Both the position numbers and the translations under genes were made by a program. A DNA stretch of 64,000 nucleotides, from the NCBI GenBank assembly GCA_949775045.1, contig OX459105.1, positions 631,638 to 695,637 of the forward strand, in the 5' to 3' direction. The DNA comes from Metridium senile. Its lineage: Eukaryota > Cnidaria > Anthozoa > Actiniaria > Metridiidae. Under the pieces are notes generated by a model. The model saw only the letters and a program-made list of their open reading frames with translations, was not told where the DNA came from and did no database searches. Positions 33,307 to 44,006 of this stretch are shown here, one piece after another (the stretch's first letter is position 1; each line of letters begins with the position of its first letter).

Positions 33307-35040
33307 ATCAAGGCTTCATCTGACTGCAATAGATCTCTTGCTAATAAGTTTGCTGAGTTATTCCATGGTAAGATCTCTAAACTCAGTAGCGACCTCAAGG
33401 CTAAAAGTGCAGATATTGTTGATCCATTTCCTGATACAAACAGCTGTCGATCAGAATTGTGCAAGTTCCAGCAAATCACTGTTGAGGATCTAACATCTCT
33501 TGTTGGTGTGTCAACTATCAAGTCTTGTGTTCTGGATCCCATTCCATCGTCCATCATGAAAGAGTGTACTGATGTATTGTATCCTATAATCACCCGTATT
33601 GTCAATCTATCTCTGGAATTTTCTGAACTGCCTAAATCTCTAAAGGAAGCTGCTGTGTATCCTCTACTTAAAAAGCCATCGCTTGACCTTGAAGTACTAC
33701 TTAACTACAGACCAATATCAAATCTTCCTTTTGTCTCCAAATGCTGTGAGAAGGTGGTTGGGTCTCAACTAAATGACTATTTGAATGGCAATAATTTGAC
33801 CGAATGTTTTCAATCTGCTTATAAAGTGTGTCATGGTACGGAAACCGCCCTTCTAAGAGTACAAAATGACATTCTTCGAGCCATTGATGATGACAGATGT
33901 GTCGTTTTGTTACTTCTAGACTTGTCATCAGCCTTTGACACGGTTGCTCACCATATTCTACTATCAAGACTGTCTTCTCGTTTTGGGGTTCGTGGAAAAG
34001 CTTTGTCATGGTTTCAATCCTATCTAAATGATCGTACACAAGTCATCCATGTCGAAAATGAATCATCTGACTCAATCAACCTGGAGTTTGGTGTACCTCA
34101 GGGATCTGTTTTGGGCCCTGTCTTGTTTACGTTGTACACGTCTCCACTAGGTGACATAATGCGACATCATGGCGTTTCTTTCCATTTCTATGCAGATGAC
34201 ACACAGGTCTATTACACATTTAATTGCTCCGTTGGAAATGATATGGTATCGTGTAAGCACAAAGTTGAAGCATGCATACGTGATATTGATAGCTGGATGC
34301 TGAGTAACAACTTGAAACTAAATAACGATAAGACAGAATTCCTGCTACTTCATGCACAGCATCGTCCAACACCACCACTAGACTCTATTTATGCTGCTAA
34401 TGAACTCATTAAAGTCTCTGATAATGCAAGAAACATTGGGGTAGTTTTTGATAGGACTCTATGTTTTGAAAAACAGATAACCACAGTTTGTCAGTCAGCT
34501 TTTTACCATCTTAGAAATCTATCACGTGTTAGAAAATATTTAAGCTATGATACTACTAAAGTCCTAGTACATGCTTTCGTAACGTCTAAGATAGATTTTT
34601 GTAATTCTTTGTTGTTTGGTTTACCCAAACATCTTATACAACGTTTGCAATATGTTCTGAATAGTGCAGCCAGAGTTATAAGTCAGTCTAAGAAATACGA
34701 TCATATTACACCGGTATTGATGGAGTTACATTGGCTCCCGGTAGAGCAAAGAATAAAATATAAGATTCTTCTTTTTGTATATAAAGCACTAAATGGTATT
34801 TCACCAATTTATATTAGTGAGTTAATACATAATTATCAACCGTCTCGTGTTCTTAGGTCATCTAATAAAGGTTTACTAGCTATACCTAAGTTTAAATTAC
34901 AGACGTATGGATCACGAGCTTTTTCCGTCTGTGGTCCCATTTTATGGAATAATCTTCCTCAAGATATAAGATTATGTGATAGTGTAAATATTTTTAAGAA
35001 GAAACTTAAAACGTATTTATTTAAAGAAGCATATTTATAA
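33307..35040 (+). CDS. LINE ORF2 fragment: reverse transcriptase and C-terminal region
   Basis: About 577 codons without a stop. Reverse transcriptase blocks in order: NYRPISNLPFVSK (near 33704), LLDLSSAFDTVAHH (motif A, catalytic Asp, near 33919), GVPQGSVLGPVLFTLY (motif B, near 34090), FHFYADDTQVYY (motif C, YADD, near 34180), LKLNNDKTEFLL (motif D). The end LWNNLPQDIRLCDSVNIF...YLFKEAYL is the typical tail of CR1/L2-group ORF2. The enzyme would copy the element's RNA at a nicked target; the endonuclease is absent. The uninterrupted frame indicates recent insertion. The acidic Asp run before 33307 is translated microsatellite, not protein. Confidence 0.92.
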   Translation: MKASSDCNRSLANKFAELFHGKISKLSSDLKAKSADIVDPFPDTNSCRSELCKFQQITVEDLTSLVGVSTIKSCVLDPIPSSIMKECTDVLYPIITRIVNLSLEFSELPKSLKEAAVYPLLKKPSLDLEVLLNYRPISNLPFVSKCCEKVVGSQLNDYLNGNNLTECFQSAYKVCHGTETALLRVQNDILRAIDDDRCVVLLLLDLSSAFDTVAHHILLSRLSSRFGVRGKALSWFQSYLNDRTQVIHVENESSDSINLEFGVPQGSVLGPVLFTLYTSPLGDIMRHHGVSFHFYADDTQVYYTFNCSVGNDMVSCKHKVEACIRDIDSWMLSNNLKLNNDKTEFLLLHAQHRPTPPLDSIYAANELIKVSDNARNIGVVFDRTLCFEKQITTVCQSAFYHLRNLSRVRKYLSYDTTKVLVHAFVTSKIDFCNSLLFGLPKHLIQRLQYVLNSAARVISQSKKYDHITPVLMELHWLPVEQRIKYKILLFVYKALNGISPIYISELIHNYQPSRVLRSSNKGLLAIPKFKLQTYGSRAFSVCGPILWNNLPQDIRLCDSVNIFKKKLKTYLFKEAYL

Positions 35041-35224
35041 TATATATTAGATCTGTAGTTTTCCTTTTAAATGCTTATTTGTAGATAGTTTTATTAGTAA
35101 ATAGTTATCATTTTATATATATTTATCATATGTAATTTTTAGGAATTTTTGATCATGTAATTTTGTAAAGCACTTTGAAACTTGTGTAAAGGGCTATAAT
35201 AAAGTTATTATTATTATTATTATT

Positions 35225-35225
<1 letters not shown>
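33307..35225 (+). mobile_element. 5'-truncated non-LTR retrotransposon (CR1/L2-like)
   Basis: Reverse-transcriptase-bearing LINE body starting abruptly after a GAT microsatellite and ending in TAATAAAGTTATTATTATTA, the microsatellite-type 3' tail usual for L2/CR1 elements rather than poly(A). The endonuclease part is missing, so it is a dead 5'-truncated copy. It lies antisense in an MTR4 intron (33153-35771). No clear target-site duplication can be read because both flanks are GAT/ATT repeats. Confidence 0.9.
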
Positions 35226-35274
<49 letters not shown>

Positions 35275-35345
35275 AATAATAATAATAACAATGATGATGA
35301 TGATGATGATGATGATAATAATAATAATAACAATGATGATGATGT
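35205..35345. repeat. (ATT)n-(GAT)n-(AAT)n microsatellite after the LINE
   Basis: Tail ATT repeats pass into GAT and AATAACAATGAT units. Confidence 0.9.
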
Positions 35346-35771
35346 TCTTAGCTAAGAATTACACGAAGTCTCAATGCGTTCATAATGGTAAATAGAATAT
35401 TTGAAATAAGAAAATTACTAAAAAACTCATATGGAAATTATATAAAGGCGAGGTCCGTACATATGACCAAGAGCCAAATATTTTCCCGTACGGCTTGACC
35501 TAGCTCAGTCAATAAGTTTTCTTTATCATATGACCTACTCTTTTTTATTTAAAGGCCATTTTTTGTGTGATGTTTTAGGTAGCACGGACTAGGTGAAAAA
35601 TGCCGTACTGACCCCATCACGTGACTTTTTCCGAAGGTTTTCGTAAGAGCGCGACCCGAGCAAAATACGGGTCATATGATAAAAAAAAAACAAATTACTA
35701 AAGCGTATATGCAAATTATAATCCGTAGGCGTAGAGTTGTTGTGAGTGAAACAATTGACTGTTTTTCTTAC

Positions 35772-35877
35772 CCTCTCTTCACATATAAAACAGCTTAGGA
35801 GTGCAACACTTTGTTCGGGCGTCAAATCGTTGAACACACCGTTGAATATCATCTCTGTTAATAATAGCTCATCGCCG
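35772..35877 (-). CDS. MTREX: MTR4 helicase exon
   Basis: 106 nt encoding [20 protein letters not shown] and [15 protein letters not shown], matching animal MTR4 ([20 protein letters not shown]...). Donor GTAAGA, acceptor TCTTAG; phases fit both neighbours. Confidence 0.94.
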
Positions 35878-35909
35878 CTAAGACAGGTAGAATGAAATTA
35901 TTATTATAT

Positions 35910-36205
35910 GGATGGATGAATGGATGGATAGATTAATTGATGAATGAATGGATGAGCAAACAGATGAACGAATGGATGAATGAAAATTGAATGGACGAAT
36001 GAATGAATAATTTGATAGATGGGTGGTGAATTAATGAACGAATGTTTGAGTGAGAGTATGAATGAATGCATGAATGAATGGATAAATGAAAGTATAAATG
36101 AGTAAATGCATGGACGGGTGGATAAATGGATGAAAGGATGAATGAATGAATGAATGAATTAAGGGTTGGATGGATGGATGGATAGATGGATGGATGAATG
36201 AACGG
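35910..36205. repeat. TGAA/TGGA tetranucleotide microsatellite
   Basis: Imperfect ATGAATGG-type repeats for about 300 bp, in the MTR4 intron between exons 35772-35877 and 36222-36287. Confidence 0.9.
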
Positions 36206-36221
36206 ATAGGTCTACACTCAC

Positions 36222-36287
36222 CTACTAAGCTCACATGCTACTCTCCCTTTGAGTTCGATAACATCAGCTGCTGTAGAATATCCCAGT
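36222..36287 (-). CDS. MTREX: MTR4 helicase exon
   Basis: 66 nt, acceptor TGTTTAG, donor GTGAGT. Encodes LGYSTAADVIELKGRVACEL, equal to the LGFATSSDVIEMKGRVACEI segment of human MTR4. Confidence 0.94.
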
Positions 36288-36299
36288 CTAAACATAATA

Positions 36300-36685
36300 A
36301 CATATTGGTATTGCCACCGCCATTACCATCATCACTATAATCACCATCACCATCAATATCACCATCACCGCCATCATCATCACCATTATGATCATCATCC
36401 CTATCACCATCAAAATAGCCAACACCATCACTACTATCATCATCTCCACCATCAACATCATCACTATAATCATTACCACCACCACTACCATCATCACTAT
36501 CATCATAATCATTACCACCATCATCATGTTCAATACTATCATAATCTTCATCATCATCATAACAATCATCACCATCATAATCACAATCCTTATGATTATC
36601 ATTATCATTACAATCATCACCATCATAATCACAATCATCACCACCACCATTACCATTATTATCATCATCATCATTACATACCTTC
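36300..36685. repeat. CAT/CAC-rich microsatellite
   Basis: Imperfect CATCAC, CATCAT and ATAATC repeats filling most of one MTR4 intron. Confidence 0.9.
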
Positions 36686-36779
36686 TCAAGACTCGTTTTC
36701 TACATTTCAATTCGTCTAACTGTAATATAGTTCTTGCTTTCTTCAGCTCTTTTCGTGCAGCCTTAGCATCGTTTATGAT
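36682..36779 (-). CDS. MTREX: MTR4 (exosome RNA helicase), first exon visible
   Basis: MTR4 is the Ski2-like DExH RNA helicase that unwinds and feeds RNA to the nuclear exosome (TRAMP, NEXT and PAXT complexes). The window holds its C-terminal exons: 36682-36779, 36222-36287, 35772-35877, 32933-33152, 31715-31819 and 31172-31224 (minus strand, about 215 residues, all phases compatible). This exon gives KAARKELKKARTILQLDELK and CRKRVLRR, matching the KAKTVLQMDELKCRKRVLRR segment after the arch domain. Helicase domains and arch should lie upstream at higher coordinates but are absent: the 200-N gap is 925 bp away and an unrelated gene follows. The 5' three-quarters are therefore missing through assembly or rearrangement. 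Neighbouring exons are intact, so it does not look like a pseudogene. Confidence 0.93.
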
Positions 36780-37035
36780 CTACCAAAGACAACGAAAAAC
36801 AGATGATTTAAATTATATATAAAAACCGAACTGTTGTAGTGTTGTACCAAGAGATAAACCCCAACCCCATAAACCCCTCATCGTAAACTCCAGGCAGACT
36901 GGACCTTCCGTGACTTCACAACACAATCGTCTACGTGAAAGCAGACGGCACTTTTATCTGAGAAGACGAGGCACTGAGAGAGTAAGTGTCTTGTCTATAA
37001 CGAAACAACCTAAAAGTGCTATTCACAGGTCCGTT

Positions 37036-37156
37036 CAGTGACCACGAATGATAGTTCCAAGTCGAGGTTCGCGTTTCTGCGCATAATAAATTTTGGTTTT
37101 GCTATGCGCCGCAACTGGAACCTCGATCGACTTGGAACTATTATTCGTGGTCACTG
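37036..37156. mobile_element. Short inverted-repeat element
   Basis: Ends CAGTGACCACGAAT.ATAGTT and its inverse at 37156, arms continue CCAAGTCGA...GAACCTCG, nearly perfect foldback of 120 bp. No coding capacity. Confidence 0.75.
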
Positions 37157-37179
37157 TGAAAAGGTCTATTATAGCCCCG

Positions 37180-37290
37180 GGAGAGGCTCAAGTGTTTTCA
37201 AGTGTTCTTGAAAATGACCCGTAAAAGGTACGCATAAATTAAAAAAACTTGTAAAGCCTTGTAGACTTTAACCCCTAACTAAGGTACGAA
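37180..37290. repeat. Copy of the AAAAGGTACG dispersed family
   Basis: CCCCGGGAG, TGACCCGTAAAAGGTACGC and CTTGTAGACTTTAACCCC blocks as in the copy at 18520 and 56290. Confidence 0.6.
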
Positions 37291-37387
37291 AGCCGTGTTA
37301 TGTTAATGGCAGCTAACGTTATGATAAGTAGCAAATCATCCCCTCCCCCTCTCCCTGGTGGCATTACTCCAGTTTCGTGTAATCTGG

Positions 37388-37560
37388 CACAAAAGGCGCA
37401 TTTGTACAGAGATAACTTCGTTTCAGCGAAAATTCAAATGTGTTTTCTATTGTTTAGCGATAGCATTTTTCCTTGCTTTGCTTGGAATTTGTGAATATTT
37501 TTATAACAAATCGAGGCTTGGCCTGTATAAATACGCCTTTTGTTAAAAAGTACAGCGGTG
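37388..37560. mobile_element. Inverted-repeat element, CAAAAGGCG ends
   Basis: CAAAAGGCGCATTTGTACAG at the left is mirrored by CTGTATAAATACGCCTTTTG at the right. A relative at about 27450-27660 shares the interior GCTTGGAATT...AACAAATCGAGGCTT. Confidence 0.6.
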
Positions 37561-37703
37561 ATAGATAACATGAAACTAGAGTATTGCCCAGACGGGGAAT
37601 GGAATCGAATACAGAATATTAGACCCAGAATCGATCTACGCACCACTAGAGAATAGTCCCCTTCGCAGTTCCCTGCGCCATCTTGAAAGGTGGCAAGGCC
37701 TTT

Positions 37704-37903
37704 NNNNNNNNNNNNNNNNNNNNNNNNNNNNNNNNNNNNNNNNNNNNNNNNNNNNNNNNNNNNNNNNNNNNNNNNNNNNNNNNNNNNNNNNNNNNNNNNN
37801 NNNNNNNNNNNNNNNNNNNNNNNNNNNNNNNNNNNNNNNNNNNNNNNNNNNNNNNNNNNNNNNNNNNNNNNNNNNNNNNNNNNNNNNNNNNNNNNNNNNN
37901 NNN
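37704..37903. other. Assembly gap (200 N)
   Basis: Exactly 200 N. MTR4 loses its 5' part on one side; the ATPase gene lacks a visible 3' end on the other. Both are on the minus strand. Confidence 0.9.
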
Positions 37904-38218
37904 TTAACGGACTGCATTTTACAGCCTCTAATAGCTGTCGCGCAGTTTACAAACATGAGTAGGTTAGTAGGGTTAATGGTTATAGTTGTTATTGCCCCGG
38001 TTAAGCAGTCAAGCACAGTCACTGAGGAAGGTCATACCTGCGTACCCATGCAGTGGTTCGATATTTATCGTCCACCACAGGGTTAGAAGAAAGTATACGG
38101 ACCTCCGGTTTAACGTCATTATCCGAGAAGACGAAAACAATTAGAAATGACCAAATATGATGATTAGTCAGTTGAAGAAGTTGCATATGCAGTCAGACAT
38201 TGCAGAACATATACTTAC

Positions 38219-38266
38219 TTTCATCTCTTTCTTTGATGGTTGATGTCTGTATGACTGAAGATTCAG
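38219..38266 (-). CDS. P-loop ATPase gene, last visible exon (small, low confidence)
   Basis: ATTGTAG acceptor and A|GTAAGT donor frame 48 nt encoding ESSVIQTSTIKERDE in the phase left by the preceding small exon. Support is splice sites and phase only. No stop codon is seen, so the gene continues toward the gap. Confidence 0.45.
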
Positions 38267-38372
38267 CTACAATAATAAAAATAAATTTACAATTATAAGA
38301 TAATGAAATCATAATATATAATTACAATAACATTTCCATTTTGATAATTTAAAATTATAATATGTAATATAT

Positions 38373-38463
38373 ACAATATGAGCGGCCGATCTGTATCCGA
38401 TATACAACGACGAGTCGAAGACGAGCCGTTGTATATCGGATACAGATCGGACGCGAATATTGT
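38373..38463. mobile_element. Short palindromic element
   Basis: ACAATAT.AGCGGCCGATCTG and TATCCGATATACAACG are mirrored around a 16-bp centre; 90-bp hairpin inside an intron of the ATPase gene. Confidence 0.65.
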
Positions 38464-38812
38464 ATAGAACTTATGAAAGTCCAACGTTAGTTCTTTCATA
38501 TTTTAATAAAATTGTCAAGATAAATGTAAATCTGGCCGGAGAAAATTCAAGTTGAAAGTTATGCAAATCAGGACGAAATCTGTATGAGATTTACAGAACT
38601 CGTCACGGCATTGAGTTCTTTTGTAAAATTCTCATTAATTATTCATGAATTTTATAAATTCTTTTATTAGGGAGTCACAGTTGCTTTTTTGGAGAAACAG
38701 TATTTGGATATTAGACCTAAGATTGCAGGCCAATATCATATAATAATAGTAAATAATATTACCTTTTTCTTACTAAGGTTACAGCATTTTGTTCAAATAA
38801 TTAATATCCTAC

Positions 38813-38848
38813 CTTCATTTGTCCTTGTTGCAGAAAGCCTTGAAAATG
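38813..38848 (-). CDS. P-loop ATPase gene, 36-nt exon (low confidence)
   Basis: TTCTCAG acceptor and GAAG|GTAGGA donor. Encodes about 12 residues (FSRLSATRTNE) in the phase required by both neighbours. Predicted only from splice signals and phase. Confidence 0.4.
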
Positions 38849-39798
38849 CTGAGAATTTAAAAATAACATAATTCAATTTATTATAGTAGGTAGTTTTTAG
38901 GTAATTTGAAATATGTTTGCAGCTGTAGCTAGGTGCTCAGCTGTAGTATACATTTCTAAAAATGAGCACAATTAATGATGATATCATTGATCGATGTCTA
39001 AATTATGGCTGGAAAGTTGTTAATGCTACTATATTTCATGTAAGTGGTTTTAGTATTTTGATTTCATCTAATATTCAGCTAAAATATAAATCAAAATAAC
39101 TTTCAATGGTTGAGCCCAATAGGTACACCTGTATAATCACAATTATAATAATTATACCAAAATTCTTATGAGTGCTAACTAGAGTGATCTGTCACAGAAC
39201 AACAGAAAGACAGTATAAATGAAATAATGAGAAGTAAGCTTATATCATGCATGGTCATTTAATATTTAAGGATAATCAAACCAAAAGAAACAAACAAACG
39301 ACAACAAACAAACAACAACAACTTCTTTTGTTATTGTGTTATGCTTTATCATGGCTGTTCTGTCAATTGTCGAATAATATTTGCTTATTTTTATTCAACT
39401 GAATTTCAAACCAGAGATTCAATTACTGTTATTTATAAATAACCAGCTACAAAATTTTGACGCAAACAAATAATAACCCCTGGGTTTTTGAGGATGTTTG
39501 TTATGCCTTTGAAGATGTAGGCAGATAATTATTCTAAGTTCTGACATAAATCATACTTTTATGTTATTATTTTTATCTGAGCACAAGTATACTTACTTTT
39601 AATTCGTTACCTTGCTTATTTTGAAGTATACTTAATCTTGTGAGACTAATATACTATATATATATACTAATAATATATTAATATAATAATATTAATAATA
39701 ATAAATGATTTTGCAATTTTCAAAGAAATATTATCTATTAAAAAGGACAATGTAAATAAACTAATATGTAAGCAAAACATATTTTTCTAATTAAATAC

Positions 39799-40051
39799 CT
39801 TGATCAAGCTTTGTGACTGCATCAGCAGGCATGGCACGCCTGCAAATGTGACTCCCCTTCACTTGTTTTCCATTTATTGTGATCTTTACTCCATTGTGCC
39901 CAATCTTCGAGTTGGCGATGTATCTCCGCAATGGATCTGCCATGCCAGTTGCGTTAGTCACAAAGGCCATGGCAGAGTCCACTCGGAAGCCAAAAACCTC
40001 CCCACAACTGCAGCTTTTAGTACAGAATTTTGGATTTAGGAACATTTGAGC
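39799..40051 (-). CDS. P-loop ATPase gene, C-terminal cysteine-containing exon
   Basis: 253 nt. Begins AQMFLNPKFCTKSCSCGEVF and includes a C-x3-C-x-C cluster, then ITINGKQVKGSHICRRAMPA. Acceptor TTTTCAG, donor GTATTT. Possibly metal-binding, but no known domain is recognised. Confidence 0.75.
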
Positions 40052-40602
40052 CTGAAAATGATTATAACAAAATTGTTTTGATAAATCTTTAATTTTCTGG
40101 ATGCATACATTGAATAATAGTATGTGCTAAGCCCAGTGACCACTGCATGGTCTTTTGGCAAATTGACAAATTTATAACAGTCAAGCAAATGATGTTGTCA
40201 TTGGCTTTGTTGTTCTTTGAATACCATGTGAGCAGAGGTTCCTTAATTATCAGCTTATAAAAAAACTAGCGATGATAAAACAAACTTCTGCAGGCATATA
40301 TGCAAATAACAGTATTAGTAAAATAAATGATTAGAAACAATTAGATCGAGTTATTAAAAAGCTCAGTTGTTGATATGATAATAATCACCTTAGTTTATGA
40401 AATCTAATTGACAACTGAGTAGTGAGATCAGGTATATAGTATCCTATCAACAATTACAGCTCAGACTTCTATAATTTATGAAATCGATAGTTTCTATCAT
40501 TTGCATTCATTATTTTAAATTCGAGAATGATGTCATTTACTTGATGATATCACTATAAATTATGTAGCTTTCATCATGAAATAAAAATTATTGAAAATGT
40601 AC

Positions 40603-40827
40603 CTTATCAGGATAACGAGCTGCTTGTTGCAACAAGTCTGTGAGAACAGTTGCAGGGCTTTCTTCAGGATTGAAAGTTGCACACGTAGCATGAGTAGCTG
40701 TAGCTGTAGTAGTAGTAGTAGTAGTAAGAGGATGTGATACAAGGTTTTGGTGACCTTGCACCACACTTTCCAAAACAAATTCTCGTATCCCAGCAAAATG
40801 GCTGAATATGCCAAGCCTTTCAAGTAT
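40603..40827 (-). CDS. P-loop ATPase gene exon
   Basis: 225 nt, phase 0 at both ends. Starts ILERLGIFSHFAGIREFVLE, then a (TTTTTTTATAT) threonine-rich stretch from an ACT microsatellite, then ESPATVLTDLLQQAARYPDK. The ACT run is probably length-polymorphic. Confidence 0.8.
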
Positions 40828-41333
40828 CTGCATGATAATAAAATAATAATAATTATACTATATTATTATAGAAGTTAAAACAAATGAATAATTGATATAT
40901 TATTCAAAACCCATCTAATAGAGTGTGATAAAGATTAAACATTGCAAAATCAATACTTGGTCAGATGCCATGTTTTTATTTACAATTTCTATATTATTGA
41001 TTACATTCTGAACCAATCCATTCTGTACAAGGAATGATTTTATTATATAACAATTATCAATTGAGTGAAAAACAATGAAATTAAGTTTTTGACACAAAGT
41101 TGTTTCTAATGACAATTGTTTAAAAGGGTAACTGTAACAAGTGTCTGTGATAATGACTACCTCTGATTGGCTGATTTTCCTGGGCTGTGAAAAAATTCAT
41201 TCTCACAAACACCCATGATTAAGGGCAGATGTTAACGCTTTGTGACAAAACTTTTATTGTTTTTCACTCAAGTGGTTAGCTTGGACACACATGACTTTGT
41301 GAAAGTAAAAGAAAGTAGTGCGTAAGAACCTAC

Positions 41334-41598
41334 CTTTCCTGTACTGTACAGAAGAACAGTGTAATTGAACTGACTCCTAGTGTCCAGTGGAATCTTATTC
41401 ATAACCTGAACAAGATCCTTGAAGAGGTTGCTCTCCAGCATTCCCTGAAAGTCATTTTGGAGCTGTAAAATGACTCCCACACTTCTGACAGCTTCTGGAA
41501 GAAGTGGCTTCAAAGCTGCCTGAAGCTGGATTGATTTTTCCAGGGAATGCTGGTTCTTTATGGAATCGAAGGGTATGACGACTATTCTTGAAAACACC
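41334..41598 (-). CDS. P-loop ATPase gene exon (end of ATPase domain)
   Basis: 265 nt. Completes the candidate arginine finger RVFSRIVVIPFDS, followed by helical KSIQLQAALKPLLPEAVRS and IPLDTRSQFNYTVLLYSTGK. Donor AAAG|GTAGGT. Confidence 0.85.
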
Positions 41599-42231
41599 CT
41601 TCATTTTAAAAAAAATGTTAATAATCGACAGCTGGAGAATTATTATTTATTGATTCAATATATGGATACTAGCTGTAATACACCCTAATAGATGCAAAAA
41701 GTCAATTCCTTACTTAATCAGTATTAGAAGACCATTGCTTTTATTAGAAAGAGCACATCGAAATAAGTGATATTCAAAAATTTAAATGTAGTAACATAAA
41801 CTGATCAAAAGTTACAGCTTGTTGAATTTACAAAGATTTGGCTTAACATTTGCACTTGGACCTTTAGAGCCTCATTTTCGAGTTTTTGGTACATTTCAAA
41901 TGCTGATAACTCTGGAGTGATTCAATATATGACAACAGAACTCTACACAATTACTAATTTAGACATGCTCTTTCTTGCAAGGGAAAAATATTACTGAATT
42001 ATTTTATTGTTCATGGAGTTTCGTGTTGCTCATTCCCAGTCCTTTGCTCTTTATGCATAGGGTGTATAGGATGTCACTGATATTGAAACATGTAAAAACA
42101 AAATGACAAATACATGAAAAATTGAAACACACAAGCATACATATTGTAAGCCTAATGTGCAAAAATATAGTAGAAGGTATTAATTTGTAAATTGAGCAAA
42201 GTGATTTGCATGTTGAGTTGTAAACTTTTAC

Positions 42232-42365
42232 CTTTGCATCTTTTCTTTGTCAAAATGGGTTGCCTTCGGAATTAGCTGGGCAGGATTGGCTGTGATCAGA
42301 GGCACTGTTCTGGGTCGCATGACCATTTTGTTGTTTCCCAACAAGGCTGCAGTCATTTTTTGTGA
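42232..42365 (-). CDS. P-loop ATPase gene exon (sensor motif)
   Basis: 134 nt. SQKMTAALLGNNKMVMRPRT then VPLITANPAQL; VPLITAN fits the sensor-1 strand ending in a polar Asn, and RPRT precedes it as in other DUF927/AAA-type ATPases. Donor AAAG|GTAAAA. Confidence 0.87.
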
Positions 42366-42566
42366 CTAACAATGCAATGAAACACCATTATAATAATTAC
42401 TAGTTGTTTAGTAAAGATAATTTTATTGGCTTCACGTCATATGAAAAATAAAGGTAACATGCAGGAATGATAGTCTATCTGTTCTCATGTTCACATTCAT
42501 AAAATACTAATATAGTTCAGTTTTCTTTGTAGTTCTCAAAATGGAGTAGAGGACATCCACATGTAA

Positions 42567-42879
42567 ACACCTATTTCAAAAAAGGTTGTCATCACCAAAA
42601 GCGACAGGCGATAGACGATAGGTCATTCCAAGACCCAAGTGCACTATGGGTATAATCCTAAGTCGTGAAATTTTCAATCATGCCAGCTCCACTAAACAAT
42701 GATCTCCGCTGGAGAGTTATATGGCTTGTCGAAGGACTGAAAATGTGCCAAGAAGACACAGCTTTTCTGCTTTTCTGTGGATACTTTAGATTATACCCAT
42801 AGTGCACTTTGGTCTTGGAATGACCTATTGCCTATCGCCCATCGCTTTTGGCGATGACAACCTTTTTTGAAATAGGTGT
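42567..42879. mobile_element. Inverted-repeat element related to the 66-bp minisatellite
   Basis: The ends ACACCTATTTCAAAAAAGGT and the inverse, flanked by ATGTA/TATACAT. The arms (about 100 bp) include GATAGGTCATTCCAAGAC and GTGCACTATGGGTATAATC. ACACCTATTTCAAAAAGGTT and GATAGGTCATTCCAAGA are also the core of the 66-bp repeat unit. Confidence 0.8.
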
Positions 42880-43060
42880 ATACATTGCATAACCATGTAA
42901 CTGAATGCAAAGTTTCTGACCAAGCACTTTAAAATGTACAATTGATGCACTTCATTTTGCTTCTGACTGTGATTGTGAAATACACAGTCATAATTGAATT
43001 AAACAAGAAAAATTTTCTTTTTTGAAAAAAATAAGGTGAATTTCTTTTTAAATACAGTAC

Positions 43061-43176
43061 CTTATTGAAGGCTGCAATTGCAAGCTCCTGCAAAACTTCG
43101 AAATCTGCAGCATCATCCCAGAAAATTGGGAGGGTTTGGCTGCTGAGGATTTTCAAAGCAGCGGCAGCAGAAAGTT
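43061..43176 (-). CDS. P-loop ATPase gene exon (Walker B-like)
   Basis: 116 nt. LSAAAALKILSSQTLPIFWD then DAADFEVLQELAIAAFNK; LPIFWDDA fits hydrophobic strand plus two acidic residues. Acceptor TTTTTAG, donor AAG|GTACTG. Confidence 0.88.
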
Positions 43177-43558
43177 CTAAAAATTAAAATTAATATCAAT
43201 TTGAGTAAAAAAGCAATTAAAGGTTTGTCACAAAGTTTGAATGCTTGCTTCTAATGGTTCTAAGGGCAACTGTTACAAGATTTTGTGAGAATGAATGAAT
43301 GAATTCATTAAATCAAATAAAATCAGTCAACAAGAAGCAATCATTCTCACAAACATTCCAAACAGTGGCCCTTAGGAACATTAGAAGCAGATGTGCAAAA
43401 TTTCATTGTTTTTGTCTCAAGTGATTGATCAGCATATCACTTGCAAAGTGATTTTTAATATTGTAAGTGAGAACACTTTCTATTATTTTCTGCTCGAGCA
43501 GTATAAATATGACTGTAAATGCATTATTAACTGATGTGATGTACAGATTTTAACTTAC

Positions 43559-43804
43559 TGCCATAGTTGCTGCTTCCCTGGCCTATTGCAGCCATTGCAG
43601 CTTCTGCAGCTGTGGATTTACCGGATACTGGCTGACCCCATGCCAGGATTAATGGGACCCCATCGAAACTCGCTGACAGCTGTTCATAGTGAACTGCCAG
43701 ACCCACACCACCCAACAGCAGCATCGAGGCTTCAAAGTTTGCAACCATGAATTGTTTCATGGTTGAAACTAGTCTTTTTAAATTTTTCCCATCATCAAGT
43801 TCAC
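43559..43804 (-). CDS. P-loop ATPase gene exon (Walker A)
   Basis: 246 nt. ELDDGKNLKRLVSTMKQFMV leads to PLILAWGQPVSGKSTAAEAA, with a complete Walker A (GQPVSGKST). The exon ends GSSNYG with donor A|GTAAGT. The hydrophobic strand directly before the P-loop is as expected for a RecA/AAA-type fold. Confidence 0.92.
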
Positions 43805-44006
43805 CTGCAAGCATCAAAAGAATTTGACATAAAAATATCAATGACAAAATATACAAACAGGTATATAATAGAATTTGAACCAAATTGAACATAGTATAAC
43901 ATATAATGGTACAGCCAGACCAAGGGAACTCTGATCACTCACTGAGTTCTCTACAACAGAGCTAAAAAAATAATGGAGTCTGAAGACCAAAGTGTGGAGG
44001 GGGGTA

